Shown here piece by piece: positions 43,296-51,626 of a stretch of DNA of 64,000 bases. Source of the stretch: Magnetococcales bacterium (GTDB taxonomy: Bacteria > Pseudomonadota > Magnetococcia > Magnetococcales > Magnetaquicoccaceae); assembly GCA_015234115.1 (NCBI GenBank), contig JADFWP010000008.1, positions 1 to 64,000 on the forward strand, in the 5' to 3' direction. The position numbers and the translations under genes are program-made. The stretch's first letter is position 1; each line of letters begins with the position of its first letter. A model generated the notes under the pieces. That model was not told the DNA's origin, searched no databases, and saw nothing but the letters and a program-made list of their open reading frames with translations.

Positions 43296-44339
43296 TCAAA
43301 TCGCGCCGCCGGTGATCACTTTGACGATCAGGTAGGTCAGGGCGCCCACCAGTGCGGCACTGGGGATCGTGATTACCCATGTGCTGACGATCTCTTTGGC
43401 TTTGGCCCAGCGGACGGCTTTGGGCCGCTCGGAGGCGCCGATCCCCATGATGGCAGAGCTGACGACATGGGTGGTGGAAACCGGCGCGCCCAGCAGGGAG
43501 GCGGACAGAATCAGGGTGCCAGAGGTGATTTGGGTATCCAGGGCGTGCAGGGGACGCACCTTGAAGATGCCGAAGCCGACCGTCCGGACGATTCTCCAGC
43601 CGCCGGACATGATTCCCAGCGTGATGACCGTCGCACAGGAGATGATCACCCAGGTGGGCACCTCGAATTTCTCGATAAATCCGCCCAGAACCAGAATCAT
43701 GGTGATGATCCCCATGCTCTTCTGTGCGTCATTGGCGCCGTGGGAGAAGGCAAGTCCTGCGGCGGTGATGAATTGCAGTTTGCGCAGGGGTTTGTTGGCA
43801 GAGGGCGTTGCGTTGCGCAGCAGACCACGCATGAGGCGATGAATCAGAAAACCGACCCAGAAGCCCAGCACGGGTGAGACAAGCAGCGAAATGAGGATCT
43901 TGGTGAAACCTGTGATCTTGCCATGCAGCAGGTCGGAGAATCCCCACAACACATTGTCCACTCCGGTCGAAATGATGACCGCTCCGACCAGTCCGCCCAC
44001 CAGGGCGTGGGAGGAGGAGGAGGGCAGCCCGAACCACCAGGTGAGCAAGTTCCAGAAGATGGCGCCGACGATGCCGCACAAAATGATGGAGACGGAGACA
44101 AGTTGCGGCAGTTCGTTGACGTTGATGAACTTTCCGATGGTATTGGCCACGGCGGTGCCGCCGAGCACCGGGCCCAACAGTTCAAAAGTGGCCACGATGA
44201 TGACCGATTGGATCGGAGTCATTGCCCGCGATGCGATGATGGTTCCGATGATGTTGGATGCGTCATGAAATCCGTTGGTGTAGTCGAAGATCAAGACAAT
44301 GATCACTGCGGCTACGGCCAGAGTGTAAAGCGTGTCCAT
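43296..44339 (-). CDS. pit: PiT-family low-affinity inorganic phosphate transporter
   Basis: A 347-residue inner-membrane phosphate transporter. The two duplicated PiT signatures are present: DYTNGFHDASNIIGTIIASR at the N-terminus and AFSHGANDAQKSMGIITMIL in the second half, with ten or so membrane helices and the SSSSHALVGGLVG and APVSTTHVVSSAI pairs. It cotransports phosphate, usually as a metal-phosphate complex with protons. DUF47 copy 2 follows and a possible promoter lies about 300 bases upstream. Confidence 0.93.
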   Translation of the reverse strand: MDTLYTLAVAAVIIVLIFDYTNGFHDASNIIGTIIASRAMTPIQSVIIVATFELLGPVLGGTAVANTIGKFINVNELPQLVSVSIILCGIVGAIFWNLLTWWFGLPSSSSHALVGGLVGAVIISTGVDNVLWGFSDLLHGKITGFTKILISLLVSPVLGFWVGFLIHRLMRGLLRNATPSANKPLRKLQFITAAGLAFSHGANDAQKSMGIITMILVLGGFIEKFEVPTWVIISCATVITLGIMSGGWRIVRTVGFGIFKVRPLHALDTQITSGTLILSASLLGAPVSTTHVVSSAIMGIGASERPKAVRWAKAKEIVSTWVITIPSAALVGALTYLIVKVITGGAI

Positions 44340-44987
44340 GGTACTTGGATCCTTGGAGTCAAACCTTGCCAGGCTGAACGATCACGAAGAGGCCCTTGGA
44401 CGGGCCGGTTGTGGACGTGTCCGGTGGTCCCGGAATTTTCCTTCATATTATCAATCGAGTAGAATCAAACATGGCACCTCCTCTTGTTTTTGTTTTTTTG
44501 ACATTGAACTATTTAAATCATATATAGTTGTATTTATGATCATGCCTTCATCCTGTTTCCAAGGATACGGCTGTGGCGGGTTGGAACTCTGCGACCGTGG
44601 GGGATGTTTGCCGGGGTCGGGTTGGCGTCTTGAGAGGCAGTTAACGCTATAACGAACATAGCGTCAAGTAAAATTAACAGCAATCCGTGAATATTTCTGC
44701 CTTCCGCCCTCTGGCGTCTGATTTCCGGAGCAGAGGGTGGTTTTTCTTGTGTGTGGTGGCGTGGTGGCGGATTGTTTTTCAATATATTGATATTATTGGT
44801 ATTTTTTTGGATGCGCTCCGGATTTCAATGGGCGGGATCGTTTGGAAACAGGCTGATTTTTTTAAATTTCCTTGCCGACCGCTCTTGACAAGGTTATGTT
44901 GACCTGGAATCGGTGGTTGCTGCCGATCCATTTCAGGGGGCATACATAAAAATTGACGTGTGTTCGTTTTTACAGGATGATTCTGCC
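44340..44987. other. Gene-free AT-rich interval before the XRE gene
   Basis: The 648 bases between pit (minus) and the XRE-cupin gene (plus) contain no recognisable gene. The notable content is the palindromic promoter-like element at 44639-44667 and a TTGACA near 44883 before the XRE gene, with no good -10 box at 17 bases. Confidence 0.45.
44639..44667 (-). promoter_or_regulatory. Promoter-like element with a palindromic spacer
   Basis: Read on the minus strand, TTGACG and TTAACT are separated by exactly 17 bases, and almost the whole spacer is the inverted repeat ACGCTAT/ATAGCGT (44644-44650 with 44658-44664). A repeat placed between -35 and -10 is how MerR-type and some other regulators control promoters. 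It faces pit, about 300 bases upstream of its start. Confidence 0.35.
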
Positions 44988-45536
44988 ATGGCTGTCAAGG
45001 TGCATCTTCGCATTCAGCAATTCCGTCAGGCGCGCGGGTTGTCGCAACGGGCTTTGGCCGAGAAGGCGGGGATCAGTGCGGCGGGTCTGTCACAGATCGA
45101 AAGCGGGCAGACCTCTCCTTCGGTGGCCACTCTGGAAAAACTGGCGGATGCTTTGGAATCCCCCATGGCCTCTTTTTTTACCGAACAGGAAGAGGCGTCG
45201 GTGCGGGTGGAGGTGTTGACCATCGGCAGCAGACCTGTGTTCCAGGCCCGTCAGGGAGCCGAGGTGATCCCGTTGGGGTCACGGGTCTATTCGGTTCCTT
45301 TTGAACCGATCCTGATCCGGTTGAATCCTGGGGGTGAGATGTCGGACAAGCCTTTTGGTGCCGGGAACGGGGTTGAGTTCGTCAACGTGCAGCGGGGGCG
45401 GGCCATGTTGAGTTATGACGGGCAACAGATTGAAATTTCCGAAACCCAATCGGTTTTTTATGATCCATCCAGAAATCACAACTGGACCAATCCATTTGAC
45501 GGCTGGTGTGAATTGTTGCTGGTGCGTTGCCGATAA
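44988..45536 (+). CDS. XRE-family regulator with a cupin domain
   Basis: A 182-residue regulator. The XRE helix-turn-helix (about 5-65) has RGLSQRALAEKAGISAAGLS and QIESGQTSPSVATLEKLADA. The cupin sensor domain (about 100-180) has GVEFVNVQRGRAMLSYDG and HNWTNPFDGWCELLLVRC. XRE-cupin proteins often control sulfur, amino-acid or polyamine genes, but no such gene is adjacent. The ATG at 44988 follows AGGA at ten bases. Confidence 0.85.
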   Translation: MAVKVHLRIQQFRQARGLSQRALAEKAGISAAGLSQIESGQTSPSVATLEKLADALESPMASFFTEQEEASVRVEVLTIGSRPVFQARQGAEVIPLGSRVYSVPFEPILIRLNPGGEMSDKPFGAGNGVEFVNVQRGRAMLSYDGQQIEISETQSVFYDPSRNHNWTNPFDGWCELLLVRCR

Positions 45537-45563
45537 TTCCAATCGGTTGCGTTTCCGGCTCAA

Positions 45564-45630
45564 GGGCGTCGCCTGCGGCAAAGCGTGCCAAAGGCCAAAG
45601 TCCCAAGAGGCTCTCGCTCCTGGACCCCAC
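45564..45630 (+). repeat. Dispersed GC-rich repeat, copy B
   Basis: GGGCGTCGCCTGCGGC, AAAGCGTGCC, AAAGGCCAAAGTCCCA and CCTGGACCCCAC occur in the same order as in copy A (15341-15425), which is on the other strand and inside a gene. A GGACA/TGTCC hairpin and AATGGGCGCGGTTTT follow directly; the latter also occurs at 9926. Confidence 0.75.
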
Positions 45631-46097
45631 GGACAAATGACCTGTCCTGGAATGGGCGCGGTTTTACATGAAAATAATTTATATCTTTTCTGGTTTTGAG
45701 TGGATTTTGATTTGTCTGGGATGGTTGCGAATTTTTTGTTTATTTCAAAATCATGGGGTAAGAATCATCCGGACCCCTTCTTTTCTTTCGTTGGTGTGCG
45801 TTTTGAAAGGGGCGCGGTTTTTTGATGGAGGTTTTTGTCTGGATTGTATTTTTGGGCGGTCAACTGATCCAATGCGCTTCGGTGTAGCGAAGATGTCACT
45901 GGGTTCCTGATCCTGGCATGCGTTGATGCAAGCAACCCTGGCATGGATTGGGATGGCGTTTCACGAAAACATGAACAGAAAAAGAAGAGATTCCCTCCAT
46001 GATGAGAGGCGGGATGCGACCAGCCGTCGTTGCCCGCCCCTCAAATTCCCAGAGATTTTTTGTGTCGGTTTCAGCAGATCGCCCTGGTGCGGTCTGC
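45631..46097. other. Gene-free AT-rich interval
   Basis: Apart from the motifs trailing the repeat (a second GGGGCGCGGTTTT at about 45810 and a CTTCG-CGAAG hairpin near 45878), I see no gene or RNA in these roughly 470 bases between the XRE gene and the end of the convergent DUF2252 gene. Confidence 0.4.
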
Positions 46098-47345
46098 TCA
46101 GGACACGATGCCGTATTTTTGTTTCATGAGGTCACTCATCGTCCGGGAATTGGCAAGCAGTTTATTCCGTTTCGACCGGATGGCCTTGCGGTACGCCTTC
46201 GGTTTGGCAATGGTTTTTCTGTGGATCCTGCCCAACACCCAGGCTTCGGCATGCATGAGGTGGACATCGTTCTTGATTTCCCTGGCGGAAAGGTTGAACT
46301 GACCTTGCCAACGGGGGCGCAGCAGATAGGGCCCCATCTGGTCGATGACCACGGAGCGGGTAAAATAGTCGGAGTTGTTGCCCCGTTCGATGCGCAGACT
46401 CTTTCTGGTTCGCTTCCGGATGAGTTCCGGATCCATCGAGGTGGATTTGCGCGGTTGCAAGGCGGTTTTGTACCAGGCATAGAGGCCGGGGCGCATCTCG
46501 GGTTTGATGTCCAGGACCAACCATTTGGGCCATTTTTGCTTGGTATTCTTCTTGCGTTTCATCAGGACGCGGTACTGGAGCAATCCGCCCGATCCGCCAT
46601 TCTGCTTGGAATAGGGAATCAGATCGCGGAGTTTTTTCTTGTAGCGTTGTCCGTATTCTTGTTGCAGGAGATCCCGCAACCGTTTCCTGATTTTCTGCGG
46701 AATGCAGTAATTGCTGGTGTGCAGGTCTTTCGATACCAGCCTCTTCTTGCCGTTTCTCTTTTCGTAGAAATCGGTCTTCGGCGTGCATCCTTCTATCATC
46801 TTGTCCCGGATGTCGTTTCTGGTTTTCTTTTTGACATCGCGATCTTTCAGGAGCTTCAGAACCCCTTTTCTGCGTGTGGGCCACCGGTCCGATTCCAGCC
46901 CCTGGCGATAAAGGCGCATCACCTGTTCCAGTCGTTTCTTGATCGGTTTGCCGTGTTTGATCCGTTTCTTTTTTGCCAGGCGGATGCTGGTCATGAAGCG
47001 CAGCAGATCGGCCGCCGGGTCGCCCCGCCCGCCATCATCCGGATCGTTCATGGTAAAGAAGGTCTGCTTTTTTTTGCCGGTCCGCAATTGGGCCAGCACC
47101 CCGAAGTTATCCAGATGGGGATCGCCCACACACCAGCAGCGGAATTTCTTTTTGGCGATTTTTTTGCCTTTCAGTATGCCTTCCTTTCTCAGCAGATCAT
47201 AGAAATAAGGCACGAACGCCCGAAAGAAGGAGAATTTGCTGGGCTGCTCGTCCAGGTCATCCGGATTGATTTTGTTTTCAATGCTTTGTCTTGTCAGGTG
47301 AGGATACAATTGGTGCAGTCGGTCCACCAGCCTGGTTCGTCCCAT
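46098..47345 (-). CDS. DUF2252 family protein, Lys/Arg-rich
   Basis: A 415-residue cytoplasmic protein with the DUF2252 signature CVGDPHLDNFGVLAQL and the acidic block MNDPDDGGRGDPAADLLRF, which resemble the catalytic and metal-binding sites of aminoglycoside/choline kinase-like folds. The protein is unusually basic, with many Lys/Arg clusters (KKRIKHGKPIKKRLEQ, KKKTRNDIRDK). The function of DUF2252 is not established. GAGGAAA precedes the ATG at 47345. It is separated from the defence-like pair upstream by about 160 bases. Confidence 0.82.
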   Translation of the reverse strand: MGRTRLVDRLHQLYPHLTRQSIENKINPDDLDEQPSKFSFFRAFVPYFYDLLRKEGILKGKKIAKKKFRCWCVGDPHLDNFGVLAQLRTGKKKQTFFTMNDPDDGGRGDPAADLLRFMTSIRLAKKKRIKHGKPIKKRLEQVMRLYRQGLESDRWPTRRKGVLKLLKDRDVKKKTRNDIRDKMIEGCTPKTDFYEKRNGKKRLVSKDLHTSNYCIPQKIRKRLRDLLQQEYGQRYKKKLRDLIPYSKQNGGSGGLLQYRVLMKRKKNTKQKWPKWLVLDIKPEMRPGLYAWYKTALQPRKSTSMDPELIRKRTRKSLRIERGNNSDYFTRSVVIDQMGPYLLRPRWQGQFNLSAREIKNDVHLMHAEAWVLGRIHRKTIAKPKAYRKAIRSKRNKLLANSRTMSDLMKQKYGIVS

Positions 47346-47506
47346 CGCTGTTTCCTCGTGTCTGGGGGTGATTGCCGAATCATCTGTCTGCGGCGTGGTG
47401 TACGCACGCGACAAGTCATGCGCACGGGATCATTACGGATCTTTGAACCAGAAGCAAGTCTTTCTGATTTCCGGGAGTCTTTTTTGGTCGGATTGGCGGC
47501 GGATGG

Positions 47507-48067
47507 TCATTGTTTCTGTTCGTGTACGATCCTCTGAAGGCCGCTCAAGAAACAATTAAAACTGTGTGACAGATTGTGTTGCAGGTCCATGACCCGGCCC
47601 AGTTGACGGGATCCGGCGATCTGTTCATAGCTGGGTACCAGTTTCTTGAGTTCCTGCTTTGGGTTATCCAAGGCATCCGGGTCGCGGAATTTGCGACTGT
47701 TTTGTCGCGCTGCCGTACTCTCTGCCTCCAGAGTTGTGGTCACGGCAGCCAGATCGCCCAGATACCAGGACTCCAGTTCCCGACAGACAATACGAATCAG
47801 CACATCCTCTTTTCCGCCTTCGCGGCACAGGGTTTTCAATCGTTCCTTGATGATGCGACAATCGCCCCCGTCCCGATCGCGCAACACCACAAATCGGCAC
47901 TCTGGTCGTTGCCAGGCGCGCAATTTCCTGGGAAGCTGTTTTTCCAGATCCTGTTTGCCTTCAAAGACAACGAAAAAAGGGGTGATATGGGCAGGGAGCA
48001 GTCGGGGCAGCAGTTCTTGCAGCAACGCCTTGGCAGAGGCCTCTTCCAGGAAGAAAACCAGTTGCAT
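47507..48067 (-). CDS. DUF4276 (TOPRIM-like) effector partner
   Basis: A 186-residue protein of the DUF4276 family. Acidic residues fit a TOPRIM-like metal site: FLEE at 6-9, DRD at 64-66 and the family block CRELESWYLGD at 95-105. It starts two bases after the stop of the AAA ATPase gene, so they form a strict pair. TOPRIM-type partners are the nuclease in OLD/Gabija and the toxin in PARIS (AriB, DUF4435). By analogy it is the effector and the ATPase the sensor, but this pair has not been shown to be active. Confidence 0.82.
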   Translation of the reverse strand: MQLVFFLEEASAKALLQELLPRLLPAHITPFFVVFEGKQDLEKQLPRKLRAWQRPECRFVVLRDRDGGDCRIIKERLKTLCREGGKEDVLIRIVCRELESWYLGDLAAVTTTLEAESTAARQNSRKFRDPDALDNPKQELKKLVPSYEQIAGSRQLGRVMDLQHNLSHSFNCFLSGLQRIVHEQKQ

Positions 48068-48069
48068 GG

Positions 48070-49254
48070 TCACGGCTCCACACCCGGAAAGAAACCCTGT
48101 TTCCACAGATAGCCCATTTTGTCTCCTTCTGCCATGAAGGCGGCCAGTTGACGATCATCCTGTGCCCGGTGGACTTTGGTGTATCCCTGCTGTTTGGTGA
48201 GCCAGAAGACCTCTTCGAGGGTGGTGGCATTCAGAAAATCTGGCGAATGGGTGGAGACAAAAACCTGTCCTCCCTGGTTGGCGTAGCTGCGGAACTCTTC
48301 GGCCAACTCCAGAAGCAGGGAAGGATAGAGTTGATTTTCCGGTTCCTCGACACACAGCAAGGGATGCGGTTTCGGATCGTACAGCAAGGTGAGATAGGCC
48401 AGCATCTTGATGGTGCCGTCCGAGACATAACGTGCCAGAAAGGGATCCTCGAAAGCTTGATCCTGAAAACGCAACAAGACGCGTCCCTCTTCCGTGGTTC
48501 TGGCATCCACCTTGGCAATTCCCGGGACTCTTCGGGTCAGTTTTTCCAGGATCTGATCAAAGATTTTTCGGTGGCGGTTGTAAAGGTATTGGATCATCAG
48601 CGAGAGATTCTCGCCTTCTTTGGACAGATGTTCCGCATGTCCCGCTTCTTGTTCCGGTCGGGCACGGTTGATGTGAAAATCGGAGACATGCCAGTTTTCG
48701 ATCAGGTTGCCCAACTCTTTGACCATCGGAAATCGTTCAAATTGTGCCAGTCCCTTGATGGCCAGGATGTCGGGAGATTTCAATTTCTGCTCCTCCCGGT
48801 TGAGGCGTGTGTAATCATTGACATTTTCCAGTTCGTTGGTGACGGCATAGCCGCTTCCCTGGCTGAAGTCGAGAAAATGCCAGGGTTGGCCATGGCTTCC
48901 CCGGCGGTATTTCAAGATTTCACGGCGGACGACCGGACTGCCCTCCTGTTCCCCGATGGCCAGAAAATAGGTGGCCAAAGGGGTTTCCGGCCTGATGCGG
49001 AATTTCAGTTCGATTTCAATGTCACCTTCCGCACCCCGACTGCGCACCTCATGGAATCCGCGACTGCCCCCCGTCTTGGCCAGGGCGGTGTGGATGTTGC
49101 TGGAAAAGGCCTCCCGCAAGAAGCCAAAGAGGTTGAACAGGGTGGATTTTCCGGTGCCGTTGGCCCCGACCAGCACACAGAAACGCGGAATATTTTTGAA
49201 TTCCATCTCTCTGAAGCATCTGAAATTTTTTAGACGAATCGCTTCGATCTGCAT
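48070..49254 (-). CDS. AAA_21-type ABC-like ATPase (OLD/AriA-like)
   Basis: A 394-residue ATPase with the SMC/ABC-type head. It has Walker A VGANGTGKST (29-38), a coiled middle part with RARPEQEAGHAEHLSKEGE, an ABC-like signature (YVSDGTIKMLAYL), Walker B LLCVEEPENQLYP and the D/H-loop STHSPDFLNATTLEEVFWL. It begins MQIEAIRLKNFRCF, typical of RecF-like DNA-associated ATPases. AGGAGA precedes the ATG at 49254. Together with DUF4276 it makes a two-gene module of the kind found in phage-defence islands. Confidence 0.87.
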   Translation of the reverse strand: MQIEAIRLKNFRCFREMEFKNIPRFCVLVGANGTGKSTLFNLFGFLREAFSSNIHTALAKTGGSRGFHEVRSRGAEGDIEIELKFRIRPETPLATYFLAIGEQEGSPVVRREILKYRRGSHGQPWHFLDFSQGSGYAVTNELENVNDYTRLNREEQKLKSPDILAIKGLAQFERFPMVKELGNLIENWHVSDFHINRARPEQEAGHAEHLSKEGENLSLMIQYLYNRHRKIFDQILEKLTRRVPGIAKVDARTTEEGRVLLRFQDQAFEDPFLARYVSDGTIKMLAYLTLLYDPKPHPLLCVEEPENQLYPSLLLELAEEFRSYANQGGQVFVSTHSPDFLNATTLEEVFWLTKQQGYTKVHRAQDDRQLAAFMAEGDKMGYLWKQGFFPGVEP

Positions 49255-49403
49255 GCGTTTTCTCCTGTATAGACCCACCCTGACCGGGTTTCATCCTATC
49301 CCAAGGAAGTGTGGGGCGCCAACAAGACATTTTTGGAAAAGATTTTATAGAGTGGTGTAAAAGTTGCTTCTGGCCGATTGTTGAAAGAGAGCGCTTTGAT
49401 AAA

Positions 49404-50930
49404 ATGACGCAACGGACCGCTATTCTCCTGAGACCGCTTTCTGCCCTCTTGCCACGAGACGACCGATTCATGGAATTCATTCCCCTGCACTACCCGGAAA
49501 AGCTGGAGTTGATCAATCTGCAAGGGGATGTGGGGGTGGTCACCTTGTGGTCTCCCCTGAAGGTGGTGCGGGATCATCTGCAAAGAGCGGGCATCGACCT
49601 GACCCACGAGGAGTCCCGGATTGCGGTGCTCGGGACGCTCTACGGGGAGGGATTGCCCGAACTGCTGCGCAATCTGCTGTACAATCCGCAAATTCGTTAT
49701 CTGGTGCTGTTTGGTGTGGACCTGGGCGGCGCGCGGGAGAGCCTGCTGGGGTTTTTCGCGCGGGGGCTGGAGCCTACGGTTTGTCTGGGTTCCGAGGTGT
49801 GGCAGATCGTCGGCACCCATCAGAAATTGGACAACGGCGTGCAACCGGCGGATTTTCAGGAGCGCCTGCGGTTGAGCGATCTTGGCAAGCCGGGTGACGC
49901 GGAGGCCGGAGAGGGGTTGCGGCGGTTTTTCGCGACCCTGCCGCCTGTCCAACCCGTGACCGTGGAACGGCGCGAGGTTCCTTTGGCCCGGTTCGAGGTG
50001 TTGCGTTTTCCGTCGGATCCCCGGGGACACCAGATCCTGGCCGATGCGCCCCTCGCGGCCTGGAAAGAGGTGGTTCATCGCCTTTACCGTTTTGGTCACC
50101 GGGTACGGCTGACCAAAGGGGAGCGGTTGGAGTTGCAGAATCTCAAGGTGACGATCCGCCAGCCGACCGAAGAGAGCGCCGCACATCTGCGGGAGCATGG
50201 ATTCGATCCCGAGGCTTTTGTGCGTTATCAGCAGGCCATCCTGTCCGCCGCGTTGCCGCCGGATCAGCATTACGGTTATGGCCATCGCCTGCGGAGCCAT
50301 TTCGGCGGCGATTCCCTGGTCAGGGTGGCCTCGATGCTCCGACAGGATCCCGACTCCCGGCATGCCTACATCGCCCTTTGGGACACCAAACGCGATCTGC
50401 TTTCGGAGGCTCCCGGCCATCCCTGCCTGGTCTCTTTGTTCGTGCGGCGTTTCGAGGAGGCGTTGACCCTGACTGCGACCTTCCGCACCCATAACGCCCT
50501 TCAGGCATGGTTGATGAATGTCCATGGTCTGATCGCCATTCAACGCCTGATCGCCGATGCAAGCGGTCTGACCCCTGGTGCCATCACGATCTTCAGCCAT
50601 TCCATCACCATCGATCCCCAGGGGGGTGGGTTGGAGCGGGCCAGGTCGATCCATGATTTCAGGAACCAGGAGCGTGCGCGCAGCGATTTTCAACAGGATC
50701 CCCATGGCGATTTTGTCATTTCGGTCAACGGGGAACTGGGTCAGATCGTGGTCGAGCACCGGTTTGAAGGGCAGCGGCTCAATCGCTATGCGGCTGGTAC
50801 GGCAGAGGAGATCGAACGGATGCTGGTGCGCGACGTGGCACTTGCCGACATCGGGCATGCCCTGTATCTGGGGCGGGAACTCGGACGGGCCGAGGCGCGG
50901 TTGAAAAGCCTGAAACGGGGTCATTTATAA
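49404..50930 (+). CDS. Thymidylate-synthase-like protein with N-terminal MtrA/DUF4346-like domain
   Basis: A 508-residue two-part protein. The region 190-430 is a thymidylate synthase fold: HYGYGHRLR (289-297), QDPDSRHAYIALWD (314-327) matching the phosphate-binding DPDSRR block of ThyA, GHPCLVSLFV (338-347) with Cys341 at the nucleophile position, RTHN (361-364) for RSCD and AWLMNVHG with Asn372 at the uracil-selecting Asn. The PCH His is Leu and the RSCD Asp is Asn, so it is a diverged member. Residues 30-150 resemble the methyltransferase-associated MtrA/DUF4346 domain, which may bind a pterin. It is first in an operon that ends in dCTP deaminase. Confidence 0.82.
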   Translation: MTQRTAILLRPLSALLPRDDRFMEFIPLHYPEKLELINLQGDVGVVTLWSPLKVVRDHLQRAGIDLTHEESRIAVLGTLYGEGLPELLRNLLYNPQIRYLVLFGVDLGGARESLLGFFARGLEPTVCLGSEVWQIVGTHQKLDNGVQPADFQERLRLSDLGKPGDAEAGEGLRRFFATLPPVQPVTVERREVPLARFEVLRFPSDPRGHQILADAPLAAWKEVVHRLYRFGHRVRLTKGERLELQNLKVTIRQPTEESAAHLREHGFDPEAFVRYQQAILSAALPPDQHYGYGHRLRSHFGGDSLVRVASMLRQDPDSRHAYIALWDTKRDLLSEAPGHPCLVSLFVRRFEEALTLTATFRTHNALQAWLMNVHGLIAIQRLIADASGLTPGAITIFSHSITIDPQGGGLERARSIHDFRNQERARSDFQQDPHGDFVISVNGELGQIVVEHRFEGQRLNRYAAGTAEEIERMLVRDVALADIGHALYLGRELGRAEARLKSLKRGHL

Positions 50931-50942
50931 AGGGGTCACAGG

Positions 50943-51626
50943 GTGTTTGTTTTTCTGGATATCGGTTTCACCATGGTTGGCGGACCGGAGATCGGTCCCA
51001 CGGCCTTTCTGATCCGCGAGTTGGGTTTGCCTGCCGATGCCAAGGCAAAGCTGAAGCAATGGCTGTTCACGACGGCGTTGACCACCCCGGAGGAGTTGGC
51101 CGATCGGCTGATGGTCGAGTATCGGCTGGATCCGGACGATACCCGCGCCGTGGTGGGAGAATACTGGGAGCGGCAGATCCATGACGCCTATCCCCTGCCG
51201 GGTGCCGCCGAACTCGTGACGGAGTTGGAGCAGGCCGGGGTGCCTTATGGTTTCATCACCAACATCTGGACCCCGTTCCTGATGGGATTTGCGCGGGTCT
51301 TTGCCGAAGTGTATGCCCAGGCTCCGATGTTTGCTTCGTGCGTGTCGGGAATTTCCAAGCCGGATCCGGCCTTGTATCGACAGGCGCTCGACAGTTGCGG
51401 CGTGTCGCCCGGAGAGGCGGTGATGGTCGGGGATACTTATGAGATGGATATCGCTCCGGCGATGCGGCTTGGCATGAAGAGCGTGTGGCTGTTGCACAGG
51501 CCGGAAAAAGAGAAACAGGATTTGATTGCGCTGTTGAACCGGCGCGCCCCGCTGCCGGATCTGACCCTGGCGCGGATGGCGGAGTTGAATGTGGATCGTT
51601 TGGCCAACCTGTGGGAGACGCGATGA
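50943..51626 (+). CDS. HAD-fold hydrolase lacking the second motif I Asp
   Basis: A 227-residue HAD protein with a helical C1 cap. Motif I is FLDIGFTM (Asp6 kept, second Asp replaced by Gly8), motif II is FITNIW (Thr106), motif III is ISKPD (Lys139) and motif IV is VGDTYEMD (Asp164, Asp169). Ordinary phosphatases have DxD in motif I; DxGxT-type changes at the second position are seen in phosphonatase- and dehalogenase-like members. It starts at GTG 50943 and its stop overlaps the next ATG (51623-51626). Context suggests a nucleotide-linked substrate. Confidence 0.85.
   Translation: MFVFLDIGFTMVGGPEIGPTAFLIRELGLPADAKAKLKQWLFTTALTTPEELADRLMVEYRLDPDDTRAVVGEYWERQIHDAYPLPGAAELVTELEQAGVPYGFITNIWTPFLMGFARVFAEVYAQAPMFASCVSGISKPDPALYRQALDSCGVSPGEAVMVGDTYEMDIAPAMRLGMKSVWLLHRPEKEKQDLIALLNRRAPLPDLTLARMAELNVDRLANLWETR

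Noticed and set aside
49404-50930. dCMP hydroxymethylase as the main call
   Set aside because: The position that is Asp in cytosine-specific enzymes is Asn here, pointing to uracil, so only a TS-like name is supported.
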